Positions 1-15,058 of a DNA stretch of 64,000 nt are shown piece after piece. Made by a program: the position numbers and the translations under genes. Numbering within the stretch: position 1 is the stretch's first letter; the number at the start of each line of letters is the position of its first letter. The notes beneath the pieces were generated by a model that worked only from the letters and a program-made list of their open reading frames with translations, was not told the DNA's origin and searched no databases. This DNA is from Tethya wilhelma (Eukaryota; Porifera; Demospongiae; Tethyida; Tethyidae), in NCBI GenBank assembly GCA_964030475.1, contig CAXIPT010000007.1:5214112-5278111 (forward strand), given 5' to 3'.

Positions 1-2
1 AA

Positions 3-269
3 CTCCCGGACTATATCGAGTTCAAGTCGATGTCTGGGATACCATTTAAAGAAATTTTTACTGCTGCAAATGATGAAATGATACGTCTCCTGACATGGTG
101 TCTAACTCTCGATCCGAACAAACGGTGCACTGCTCCTCAGGCACTAAAATCAGACTATTTCTCCAGCAGCCCGGCACCAACACCGGGTCACAAGCTACCA
201 ATGCCTAGATCTAAGAAAGAGAGGGCTGACCTCAAACTAGGTAACGTTAAGAAAGGGTTATTTCAATAG
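3..269 (+). CDS. CDK7: CDK7 (CAK kinase subunit), 3' end
   Basis: This is the last exon of a cyclin-dependent kinase, open from the window edge and ending at a TAG at 267-269. The visible part starts LPDYIEFKSMSGIP, continues through the C-lobe motif DPNKRCTAPQALKSDYF, and ends in a short basic tail containing PAPTPGHKLP. These blocks match the C-terminus of animal CDK7 (LPDY..FK..PGIP and RPGPTPG..LP). CDK7 with cyclin H and MAT1 phosphorylates CDK T-loops and the RNA polymerase II CTD as part of TFIIH. The catalytic lobes lie outside the window. The gene is convergent with the coiled-coil gene whose stop is at 418. Confidence 0.9.
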   Translation, partial: LPDYIEFKSMSGIPFKEIFTAANDEMIRLLTWCLTLDPNKRCTAPQALKSDYFSSSPAPTPGHKLPMPRSKKERADLKLGNVKKGLFQ

Positions 270-417
270 ATGCGTACTGTGTTTCATAATGCATTTATAT
301 ATCCTGTGTATATGTTCAATTTGTTGCTTTGTAAGTTTTAAATTACTTGCACCATTAAATTTTGTTAACCATTTTGATAAAGGATCTACGGTATTGGAAA
401 ATGTGATGTGCTAATGT

Positions 418-2470
<2,053 letters not shown>

Positions 2471-2789
2471 TTTTCAGCTATAGTGTAGTTCCTTAGCTCT
2501 GAGACTCAAGTCACTGACTCAACGTTAACCATGTACTAATTTTGTCACTGATGCCTTTCCCTGTAGTATATCCAGTGTACAGTGTGCACTAGATGTTTAC
2601 ACTAGCTGCTGTGCATGTGTATAGTTTACCAGTTTCCTTAGCAACAAAACTGCTAATGATATTCATGTTCAGGGACTCCACTGTCAATATATTTGACTGC
2701 CTACCCTTTCCAGAAATTATAATTATATAGCATTAGTATTGTGCTTAGAGAATAAAAACTTCAAAAAATTTAATCATAACCAACAAGCA

Positions 2790-5141
<2,352 letters not shown>

Positions 5142-5413
5142 TTCTTCACAGGTTTTTTATCTTTAGGATTATGAAGCAGCTCAGTGTGATGCAGAGATGT
5201 AAGAAGCTAGATCTTCTACCCCATGAGCTGCCCGAGGCTGCCTAGCCTGACTAGGACAGATTTTAGATCAGCTGAATATCATCACCCCATTCTTGCATTG
5301 CATGCCTCATGAATATCATTATTTTCTAGTCGCGTGACCAACATTGGTAGATTACGTCACTTCCCGCGCGAAACGTTTGTAAAACAGATTTGACCATTCA
5401 CCATAAAGATTGC
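5142..5413. promoter_or_regulatory. Bidirectional promoter, SQLE / GNB1L-like
   Basis: A 272-bp head-to-head spacer. It contains a CRE-like TTACGTCA at 5352-5359 followed by an E2F-like CCCGCGCGAAA at 5363-5373. These are consensus matches only; promoter function is inferred from the divergent start codons. Confidence 0.45.
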
Positions 5414-6594
5414 ATGGAGTCTTCCTCCCCAATCTACACTCTGAGACCTCACTCTGGTGAGGTGAAACATGTTAAACTTGGTGATTCTAAAATGGCAATA
5501 GTCTCAGGGTAAGCAAAGTTGAAGCATTTTGTGTTTATACATGCAACAACTACATGATTGTTCAAAACTGGCTAAAGGTATTTGCTCTATCAAATGAAGT
5601 TTTTGTCAAGTGCAGGACTTCATCTGGCTAGCTAGGAGTGTGGAATTTGTCCTCAAAGAGACTGACATGGCAGGAACAATGTGATAGCTCATTACGTATA
5701 CTCTCCATCAATTATTTGCATCCAGATTCTCAGTGGAAAATTGATAAGGTGAGTCCGCAGTCCATGATGTTATAGCCTTTGGTGTTCTTTCTTCATGTGT
5801 TCTGTGTCTTGGTGTTTTTTATCATACCCCACACATGTGTATTTATCCCTACATGTACATAGTCAGTTTAGAAGTGGTACTGTTGAAATGTGGAGCATTG
5901 ACCAACAGAAGAGTCCTCATTCAGTACGTACCGTAAAGCCGGGGTTTTGTCGACTTGCTATAAAATTATATTTGCCAACTGCAGTGAATTCCAAGGTAGT
6001 ATAACTTTTATAAAGCTCAGTAACAATTCATAGAATGTATCAATGCAATGGTTGCTTGTAAGCTAATAATAATATTATTATTTTTTGTACAGGCAGATTA
6101 TTTTCTCCAGCCATTGAGTCGTAGTTGTTTCGTATCAGCTCATTCTGAATGTGGTAAAGTAGACGTCTATGATTTATCCTCACAGCAGTTAGTGTCCACA
6201 CTTCACGTGAAACAACCAAAGAGCCATGGTGAGTATGTCTAGCATTTACTTGTAGGCAAAACATGAATTCTACTCTTTAGACTGTAAGCACTGTAGTATA
6301 CTGGTCTGTGCCCATAAATCTACTTTGTATAGTTAAACCAGGTATATGATTTGTCTAGCTAGTTCTAGCTGAGTTGAGTTATGAATGCCCAGAATATTGA
6401 TTGCTACTTACTTGTAACTTTGTTTTACTTCTTCTATTCTCAATTTGGTATCAATAAGTCTGTCACATATTGGATTCTGTACTGAACTATAGTAGCATTC
6501 AACATCACCATCTTCTGGTCTCCTCCCTAAGATGATCGTAAAATGCTGGCATCATGTGATCAGTTGTCTCTCTTCACTCAGCCCCACCCTTCAG
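5414..6594 (+). pseudogene. GNB1L: GNB1L-like WD40 gene, apparently broken and truncated
   Basis: Exons 5414-5508, 5616-5748, 5867-5995 and 6093-6228 encode WD-repeat sequence (VWNLSSKRL; VEMWSIDQQK; GKVDVYDLSS). It resembles the N-terminal half of GNB1L, including a GFCR motif. GNB1L/ASA1 proteins have about six WD repeats and work in PIKK stability with the TTT complex. Two oddities are visible. The natural acceptor for exon 2 puts a TAG at 5629-5631 in frame, inside the segment aligning with the first WD strand. No exons for the second half of the propeller are seen before the next gene, except a possible 63-bp exon at 6532-6594 with a weak donor. It may be a pseudogene, an assembly error, or a gene with unusual splicing that skips the TAG. 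Confidence 0.55.
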
Positions 6595-7073
6595 GTTTAT
6601 AATGTTATGATATAGATATGGTTGTGATCTCTACTTACCAATTTGCACGTAAAACAGATTGTGGAAGGAATAAAATTGGTTTGTCAAAATCTCCATGGTT
6701 CTCTTCTTCTGTAAGAATCTTCAGTTGCTATGGTCAACCGTGCAATTTCTGGTGACGTCAGAGAAATGATACTCTCTTGCCAATGTTTGTAATTGCAGAA
6801 AGCTTTACAGTTTACAATCCTAATTATATAACTATTTCATGATTATGCAAAGAGTAGTACAAATAGGATCACTACCATGATACACAGATCTAGAAAAAAC
6901 TCAATCAGTATGATTAAATTAAAGTGTAAAGAAACAGAAAAAGAAACAGAAAAATTTTAACTATGCCTAAACATGTCATCTACTGAACTCAGTCTGGATA
7001 AGCATATAATGGAAATTCAGTGTAGTTATTAGCTGGGCCTATGAGAAAAAATTATAAAAAGAGAGCTGGTGTC
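6595..7073. other. Spacer between GNB1L-like gene and Rieske gene A
   Basis: No convincing exon. A short open stretch with acceptor and donor-like borders near 6660-6712 could be remnant WD40 sequence, but I cannot place it. The rest is AT-rich. Confidence 0.4.
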
Positions 7074-9309
7074 TCAGAATGTCATATCTTCTTTTTGAAA
7101 AGAGAACTTGGGACTATTTTCGGAATAGAATTGAGAGTACCACCTGCGATGCTTGGCAATGAACTGATCCTCCTTTGGCAACACTGGCTTCGGAGCATAG
7201 CTCTTGTTGTTAAAGATGACCAGATCTCTTTCAAACTGTAAACATAGGGAAGGATAAACAAATAGTGAGGAAAAGCTGTTTTAGTGAACGTAGCCGTTTC
7301 TCAGGCTCCCCGTTAAAATTTGGTATGTAAAACGAAAGTAAAACTACATCATACTACTACTACATAAAGTATCCCCCAAAAAGTACACACCTCACTTAGT
7401 GTGTTACTTTTACATGGAAAGTGTCACCAAAAATTACATATTTTGTTTTTGAATTCTATATATAGTCAGATGCTCCTACCACTGAGCTAATGGCATTGGA
7501 GCAGAGATGTGCAGATATAAATGCATTATACCTGAGTGACTTCAGCCTTGAGGATGAGTTTGGCAATGAAGGTTGGGATCCACCAGTCGACGTAAATGAA
7601 GTTGCAAAATTTCTGAAGGAGAGGTTCTTGTGGAGTTATCGTCATGAGCATCACACCACTTCCAATGGCAGTCTTCATCATGAGGTAAACAATACCAGGA
7701 CCAACCTATGTACAAGTATATATATAGCCCAACAAAATTAATAAGTGCATTANGCATAGCTACTAGCACCATAATTTTTTATATTGATATTGTACATTAA
7801 AAAAACAGCAACAAAAAAAACAACATTATGGATCACACACATCATAAAGTTGACAATTTTTTTTAATATTAGGGTATAGCAACAAAATACCACTTATTAA
7901 AAAAGAATTGAGGAAATGTTAATAATATTATTACAGGAAGAAATACTATAGTATTCTTTATAATTATGTAGTATTTTGTTACAGAATACAACTACCTACA
8001 TACATTAATGTATTCAATAACACCACATTGGTGGCTTGGACATCTACTTCCATAGTAAAGTACAAGGTCAGAGAGATGTACTATGTGTGTATGTGTACGT
8101 GTATGTGTATGTGAGTGTTGTACCTGGTGTCCTGTGACTTCGACTTTCAACAGTTTTATATTGAGACCAAAGATATGGAAGTGCTGTTGAAGCTTCAAAC
8201 ACCCAATGTGGCCATTGGGTGGTGCTAACTGCTCCCACTGAGCCGTCCATACGTGACTGTCAATGCCAGTCCCACTCACGCCAGCCTTGTGAAGAATATT
8301 GAGATGGTTTAAGTCCGCTCCATTCTCAGAAATCTCCTATTATTATAGAGACAGAAGAATGCAGGAATGAGTTTCAATATGAAGCAATAAGTATTCAGCA
8401 TACACAACAGAATTGCTATATGATATATATAGCCATGTAAGGATTTTGAAACTTTGCACATTATACCTGAGCGTGTGCATTGACAATGTGCGTTGAACAG
8501 CCACGGTAGGTCCATTGGCCACTCTTGATTTGCTCAAACTCTTCTGGAAACCAGCTAGGATCCCTCTCCTCGGCATCATGCCACACTAGAATGCACCCAT
8601 TTCTCTCCATCGATGGCCAAACCTTTACCTTAGCCGTGCTCGGGATCTTGCCACTGGAGTACGGTATCTTGGTACACAGGCCCGTCTCTCCGCTGTACGT
8701 CCAGCCGTGAAATGGACACTCAATACACTTCCCAACAACTTTCCCTCCAGCTGCCAAATTAGCTCCCAAATGAACACAATAAGCATCAATGACATGCGCT
8801 GTCCCTTCTTCATCTCTGAAGACGGCAAAATGCTGACCAAGCACATTCACGGAACGAGTTCCTTTGATTGGAAGATCGCTCGAACGCATCAACATAAACC
8901 ACCCATTCGGAAAGACTGGTGGCAGGTTCCCAACCTTTCTACGCCTGCGAACTTCGTTCATGAATTCTTTCTTTGATGGTTCCTTTTGATAGTCATAGCC
9001 GATATCAACTAGCTTGCGGTGCATTCTGGCATCTCCAAAAATCATTTCATAGAGTTTGCTCACCAAGTAGAACACATACAGGCCTACTGAAGCATACAGT
9101 ATCCATTGCAGCAGTGTTCCCAGTTGAACCCATTCTGGTAGAAGCTCTACAACATCTGTGACCATCTTGAAAGCATTATTCAGCACACCAGTGGCATTGG
9201 AGTTGAGATGCTCATAAAATCCAGGCTGGTAGGTGCTCCTGATGAGCTGGGAGACAGCAAGAAGGCCAACCAGATGCAACACAACTGTAACACTCAAAGT
9301 GGAATCCAT
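7074..9309 (-). CDS. nvd: Neverland/DAF-36-like Rieske oxygenase (cholesterol 7-desaturase), copy A
   Basis: Four exons (8467-9309, 8124-8336, 7532-7705, 7074-7235) give 463 aa. The Rieske [2Fe-2S] ligands are C-V-H and, further on, CPFHGW in the exon 1 product. The N-terminus has hydrophobic helices (VTVVLHLVGLLAVSQLI and [18 protein letters not shown]). The C-terminus [27 protein letters not shown] is typical of cholesterol 7-desaturases, which introduce the C7-C8 double bond of 7-dehydrocholesterol using an Fe-S plus mononuclear iron centre. The start at 9309 matches that of copy B; the frame stays open upstream to an ATG at 9453, which I consider less likely. It lies downstream of copy B on the same strand, and squalene epoxidase is 2 kb away. 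Confidence 0.9.
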
Positions 9310-9739
9310 TATAATCGACGTTCGCTCCAACTCAATCTGTTCGACCTTGTTTACATAAGGACAAAATACTGTCTGCCGCTTGTACACTAACAGGAACTTA
9401 TCGTAGCCACTGCCCGTGCAGGCACCCAACCACAGTTGTACTTTCCTACGCAATAGGCCTGTAGGGGATATTCATGAACAGCACATGCATGCAAGGTTGC
9501 CCGTGCACGGATGCAGTACGGCTTCACCACAATCAGGCTATTTTGTTTATTCGCTACACCTCACCACCCACGCAAAACTGCCTAAATTACGTAATGCGCA
9601 TGCGCACAAACACAGGTAATAACCCAACTAGTCATGTGTTGATTTTGAACACACTGTATACAAAACAAAGGCCTGAAGTTAAAAATACATTTATGTAGTT
9701 ATTGTGTGCATTGTGGTTAGAAAACTCAGTGATGGTGTG
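9310..9739. promoter_or_regulatory. Intergenic/promoter region of Rieske gene A
   Basis: This is the 430-bp spacer between the stop of copy B and the start of copy A. It contains TGCGCATGCGCA at 9595-9606, a perfect palindromic match to the NRF-1 consensus. It also contains TTACGTAA at 9587-9594. Activity is inferred. Confidence 0.45.
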
Positions 9740-9924
9740 TTAGAAAGAAAGGTCATCTTTTTTAAACGATAATCTTGGGCTGTTCTCCGAGTAGAACTGA
9801 GAATACCAGCGACGATGTTTCAAGATGAACTGGTCCTCTTTTGGGAGGGCAGGCTTCAAAACAAAACACTTGTTATTGTAGATAGCAACATCACGTTCAA
9901 ACTGCAGAGTAAACAGACACACAG

Positions 9925-9990
<66 letters not shown>

Positions 9991-11949
9991 NGAGAGAGAG
10001 TTAGGATTAGCTAGCTATTTATACACAGCTATCACATAAACAAATCAGTCTGTAGGGTACACATGGCCACCATTATACCTGGTTCGTCTCTCCTCCCAAG
10101 ATGATCTTGGCCACGAATGTAGGAATCCACCAGTCAGTGTAAATGAACGTGGAGAACTTGTGAAGCATAGGCTCTTGGGGGGTCACCACCTGAAGCATCA
10201 ATCCAGATCCAAGAATACTCTTAAACTTGAGGAACACCAAACTTGGTCCCACCTAAGACAAGAGAGGGGGAACATAGCTTATGTAACTGTGGAAAGTAAT
10301 CTCTTGATAATTTGTAAGGAGGGGTGGAAAAAGACAAAATTATTTTATGTCAGTCGATCCTTACTTGATCTCCTGTAACTTGAAGGTTTAGAAGTTTCAC
10401 TTTTACACCAAAGAATTTGTTGGTCACTTGTAGCTTCAGCCTGCCAATGTGTTCATCTGGAGGTGGCAACGCTTCCCAAGTGGCCACCCATTCATGAGAG
10501 TCAATGCCCGAGCCTGAAGCTCCTGGCCCATGTAGATAGTTCAGGTGATTTATATCAGCTCCATTCTCAGAGATTTCCTGAGCATGTCATTAAAAAAACA
10601 GTGTGTAGTGATAGTGACCCAGAGTTCATTAATAGTACACTCAGCATTTCATCATCATCTACTGATGCATCAGGTGATGCCAGAAGCACAATAATTTGTA
10701 ACTAATTAAGCTAATGGGTTCACAACAAGGGAACTACCCAAAAGTCCATGCATACCAGTTGAGTGTGTATTTACATCATGCTAGTCATGCCATCACACTC
10801 TGACCATCACACAACAGGCCTTGAGATCTAGCTGGTGAAACTTGACTAAAGTAAATCTGGTTTGAGAATGCCTTTAGAAAAAAATTGAATAACTTTCCAA
10901 AATTTCAAGCACCATTCGGAAAGCACTCGTTCTCCCCATTCTTTTGATTGCTTTTCCAGCTTCCTACACCTTACCAGTCAAAAGTTAGCTATTAATTCCC
11001 AGAATAAAAGTGTTGCATGAATCTCAATACTTCACTTCCAGCAGAAGTGCAATCAACTAGAATTTTAAAGGCTTGGGTCGAGTCTAACTTATCTCAACTT
11101 TCATACCTCAATATGAGAATTAATCATGTGTGAAGTACAGCCACGGTAGGTCCATTGGCCACTCTTGATTTGCTCAAACTCTTCTGGAAACCAGCTAGGA
11201 TCTCTCTCCTCGGCATCATGCCACACTAGAATGCACCCATTTCTCTCCATCGATGGCCAAACCTTCACTTTAGCTGTGCTTGGGATCTTGCCACTGGAGT
11301 ATGGTATCTTGGTACACAGGCCCGTCTCTCCACTGTAGGTCCAGCCATGAAATGGGCACTCAATGCATTTCCCGACGACTTTCCCTCCAGCTGCCAAATT
11401 AGCTCCCAAATGAACACAATAAGCATCAATGATGTGAACTTGACCCTCTTCGTCCCTAAAAATAGCAAAGTGTTGACCCATCACGTTCATGGAACGAGTT
11501 CCTTTAATCGGAAGATCGTCCGAGCGCATCAGGTAAATCCAACCGTTCGGAAAGACTGGTGGCAGGTTCCCAACTTTTCGTCGTCTGCGTACCTCGTTGG
11601 CAAGCTGTTTCTTTGTAGCTCCTGTTTGGTAGTCGTAACCAACATCCTCAAGCTTACGATGAAAGTCCATCTTTGAAAACAGGAGACTGTACACTTTGCA
11701 TGCTAGGTAAAACATATACAGGCCTACTAAAGCATAAAGTATCCATTGCAGCAGTGTTCCCAGTTGAATCCATTCTGGTAGAAGCTCCACAGCATCTGTG
11801 ACTATCTTGAAGGCATTGTTCAGCACACCAGTGGCATTGGAGTTGAGATGCTCATAAAACCCAGGCTGATAGGTGCTCCTGATGAGCTGGGAGACAGCAA
11901 AGATGCCTGCTAGATGCACAACCAAGGTGAATGAATTTGGAACGGCCAT
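9740..11949 (-). CDS. nvd: Neverland/DAF-36-like Rieske oxygenase (cholesterol 7-desaturase), copy B
   Basis: Four exons (11107-11949, 10365-10577, 10079-10252, 9740-9901) of 843, 213, 174 and 162 nt. Each is the same length as the corresponding exon of copy A, so this is a recent tandem duplication; it also gives 463 aa. It has the same Rieske ligands (C-V-H ... CPFHGW), the N-terminal membrane helices and the C-terminal [14 protein letters not shown]. The stretch of exon 1 from the Rieske cluster to QWTYRGC is identical in protein between the copies, while the segment after the first membrane helices differs (LVDIGYDYQKEPSKK in [16 protein letters not shown] in B). The tail is FKKDDLSF here and FQKEDMTF in copy A. 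The start at 11949 is the only in-frame ATG consistent with the membrane helix. Confidence 0.9.
9919..10000. repeat. (AC)n(AG)n microsatellite with an N
   Basis: CA repeats followed by about 60 bp of AG repeats in the last intron of Rieske copy B. One N at 9991 marks unresolved length. Confidence 0.95.
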
Positions 11950-12260
11950 GTTGCTTATGTTGCCTTCAGGTCAAGCGACTTTAATTAGATATCTACAGGT
12001 CAAAGTTCTCGTTAATACGTCGCGCGAAATTTGTCATTCGCGTCAACTCTGAGAGTTAGTTGGCGCATGCGCAAACCGTTGTTGTAGATATGAGGATCAT
12101 GAACCAAATAATAACATACCTTGGATTCCTATGCAAGACTTTTGAAGCTACCATAAGCACTGAAACTCTTGCTAACATATTCTAAAACGTAAGTATTTCC
12201 AAAGATCGGACAGTGGAGGAAAACAAAGACAAAACAAACTACTAAGTCTTAGCGAACAAA
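11950..12260. promoter_or_regulatory. Bidirectional promoter, Rieske copy B / Cys-rich gene 1
   Basis: A 311-bp head-to-head spacer with GCGCATGCGC at 12063-12072 (NRF-1-like core). The same palindrome lies upstream of Rieske copy A, suggesting the duplication carried the promoter motif or that both genes share control. Inference only. Confidence 0.45.
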
Positions 12261-13565
12261 ATGTCAGATTCAAAGTTAAAGATGATTTGTTTGCTAGTAT
12301 TGGGAACAATAATCAGCCTGGTTGATGCACGTAAGTCATTTTTGATTACTTAAACAGATTATTCTTAGAGTAACTATGAAATTAAATGGCTAGAACATTA
12401 ATGGTACTATATAGAATTATTTTTACATTTATCATTCCCTATTGTCAAATCTCGTAGAGTTTCAGTGCTTTGGTCAAGGTCAAACAAACTGTGGAAACAC
12501 ATGTTGTCCCCCGACAAGCAACCAGTTTGATCTAAATGGTGGACTTCGAAGTCAATGCTGCCAAGGCACTGGGAGGTTAGGCTGTTGTAGCATTGCTGAA
12601 AACTTAGCTGGAGGAGGTGGCAATATATTGTCGGATGAACAGATTTGCAGACAACTAGATGATGGGTAAGTTTATATCTTGTAAGTGAGTGAATTACCTT
12701 GTGTATATTTAAACCATTGCATACACGTGTATACACCCCTAATATCTTGTATCACATGATGGTGATACATTACTAAGGTGTACGTACATTTTTTTGTTTG
12801 CAGCACATTACGAGCTCAAGACCTATCACTTTCAAACACTCGCTGTGGTTCTACTAGTTTCTGTCCCGATTCATGCGACAATAATGGCAGACTTCGTGAC
12901 CGCTGTTGCACATTCTTCAGAAGTGGTTGCTGTAGCATCGAAGAGATGCAACATGATGAAGATCAGTAAGCCGCATAGGATAAGAGACCTATAGGCTTGT
13001 ACACCTGCATGCATGCTTGATATATATATTTGCCATTATACATGGGAGCTAGTGCATGTATAAATGACATTGTATAGCTCTTGTTTCTGTATGGCATGCC
13101 ACCATACATGCATGCATGCTTGCATGCACATGAACAATATCTGATGTATGCAATGAGAGAGATTATAAAGCTGGTGATTGTTGTTGGCAAAACATTGAAG
13201 ACATAGATGACCTATAACACAGCTATACTATAAGTATAAACACATTCTTGTTTGCTTAACAACTGCAGTATAACAGTAACCATTCCAACAGACCATGAGA
13301 CAATTTATAGCATAATAATAACATGATATGTCACTAAAATGTGACTCAATTGAAACGCAATGGACATTAAAATCATGGATTTACACTATTATCACACATT
13401 AGGTTGTACATTGTCCTTGGTCTCTCATTTGGTGTTCTCGGACTAATACTGATCTTGATTTGTGCCGTTGTTTGCTGTATCTGCTGTGGTTTCTGTGGCT
13501 GTGCAGCCTGCTTTTGCCGCAACAATGACTATGACTTTGAGTCCAAAAACTCCAAATACATATAG
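12261..13565 (+). CDS. Cys-rich type I membrane protein 1 (unknown family)
   Basis: Four exons (12261-12330, 12458-12665, 12804-12965, 13403-13565) give 200 aa. Exon 1 is a signal peptide (MICLLVLGTIISLVDA). The ectodomain carries two related cysteine modules. Module 1 runs CFGQGQTNCGNTCC..DLNGGLRSQCC..RLGCCS. Module 2 runs CGSTSFCPDSCDNNGRLRD followed by RCC and SGCCSIEE. The last exon encodes a transmembrane helix (LYIVLGLSFGVLGLILICAVV) followed directly by a dense cysteine cluster (CCICCGFCGCAACFC), probably palmitoylated, and a short tail ending in Ile. I do not recognise the module. The shared core, D-x-[ND]-G-x-[LP]-R-x2-CC-x5-8-GCC-S, recurs in the next gene. Confidence in the gene model is high because all phases agree; the function is unknown. 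Confidence 0.85.
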
Positions 13566-13971
13566 AGAATCGATTCATGCAGTTCAGGCTAAATGACATT
13601 CTATTACTAACTTATACAGTAATTGCATGCTACAGATAAATAAATGCAAAATGTCATATTTAATTAACTAACTTAAAGTACAATTTCGTGCTATTATGTT
13701 TTTATATCATGTGTTAATTTTATTTTATGCCTCTTTGTAATCAGTATAAGTCTTGCTACATTGTGTGGTAACCATGCTGGAAGTACATGAATAGCCATAC
13801 ATGTGTGCATGTATACTATACAGTCAAAACATACTGCAATGTACAGTCATGAGCCAAAACTTCATGATGAATTCAAAAACTGATTCCCAAGTTTCATTCC
13901 ACTATAGCTACATGATATGAACTGCATGCATGCATGCTGTATGAGTCAAGTATAAGTCTATCAAGAAAGAA

Positions 13972-14679
13972 ATGGGATACCACACATTGCTACTGCTCTT
14001 CTTTATCAAGGCTCTCTGTTCCACACAATCAACTACTGCTCGTAAGCTAAATCTTGTAAAATTATGCTTTAATTCCTGTACAATAAGCTTGGCATGTAAA
14101 AGACCTATAGCTAGAAACATCTCTATATCTATACACAGAAGTGGCTGAATGTTTGGACACCCAGACCTCATTTTGCGGTACATTTTGTTGCCCATCTTTC
14201 AGTAATACATTCGATAGCGATGGCAACCCACGAACAGAATGCTGTATCAATGGAGCAGCTCGAGTTGGCTGCTGCAGTGTGGTTGAGAACACAGTGGCTG
14301 TGTGTGCTGGTGGCAGGAGTTGTCCCAACTACAGGGCAGAAGGCGAGGCCAGAGATGGCGGTGGAAATCTGAGGAATGAATGCTGTCAATACTTCAGGAC
14401 CGGATGTTGCAGCTCAGCTGAGAATAACAACTTAAATATTCTGTAAGCTTTAAGCTTTTACGCAAAATATAGGCAGTCAAGTATATCATGCCGCTATGTT
14501 CTATTGAAAAACTGCCTGGCTTATATGCTTGCATGGTGTGCACAATGATGACCATGTGATTAATTCTCTTAATTTTCAGCTTCAGTTTGGCAATTGGATT
14601 GACAGTGGGTATAGTAGGACTGGTGGTCATCTTTGTTCTACTGATTGTCTGTTGCTGCTACTGTGGCTTATGCTCTTAG
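13972..14679 (+). CDS. Cys-rich type I membrane protein 2 (paralogue)
   Basis: Three exons (13972-14041, 14139-14442, 14580-14679) give 157 aa. Signal peptide MGYHTLLLLFFIKALCS. The single ectodomain exon contains both modules, which gene 1 splits over two exons. Module 1 is CLDTQTSFCGTFCC..DSDGNPRTECC..RVGCCSVVE. Module 2 is CPNYRAEG..DGGGNLRNECC..RTGCCSSAE. The transmembrane helix is FSLAIGLTVGIVGLVVIFVLL, followed by IVCCCYCGLCS and an immediate stop, so the cytoplasmic part is only a cysteine cluster. It follows gene 1 in the same orientation 406 bp downstream, so the pair is a tandem duplication that has lost or gained one intron. Function unknown. Confidence 0.85.
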
Positions 14680-15058
14680 CTAGCATGACTGTATTGTGCT
14701 ACACTTTTATGCAATATACTGACACGTATATACCTTGCTTTGTCTAGAAAAACATGTCAAAGTATTTCAAACTGAACATTACACTCCCTTGAGGTATATA
14801 GTTATAGCCCACACATTGTCAAGGTGTGGCACACAATTACATTGCAATTAGGTTGGCGCTGCGCATGTGAATATACACTATTTTGAGTATGACACTTTCA
14901 CACAATACAGGAGGAAAAATTTAATGTTACTTGCATGCATATCAGTGATATATACACACACAAATAATACCATAATAATACTTTGGGGGCATAACACACA
15001 CAATTAACGTATTACTTTATAAGTTGATTCATGGTCAACATAGCACAATTCACTTCCT
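14680..15058. other. Convergent intergenic spacer
   Basis: No gene seen between the stop of Cys-rich gene 2 and the stop of the multi-pass membrane gene. AT-rich, with short CA-rich tracts. Confidence 0.6.

Noticed and set aside
7460..7495. tRNA-like sequence on the minus strand (TAGCTCAGTGGTAGGAGCA)
   Set aside because: It matches a tRNA D-arm/A-box, but no B-box or T-arm and no cloverleaf follow. At most a tRNA-derived fragment in an intron of Rieske copy A.
9310..9453. Longer N-terminus for Rieske copy A starting at 9453
   Set aside because: The start at 9309 aligns with the only sensible start of copy B just before the membrane helix; the extension has no counterpart.
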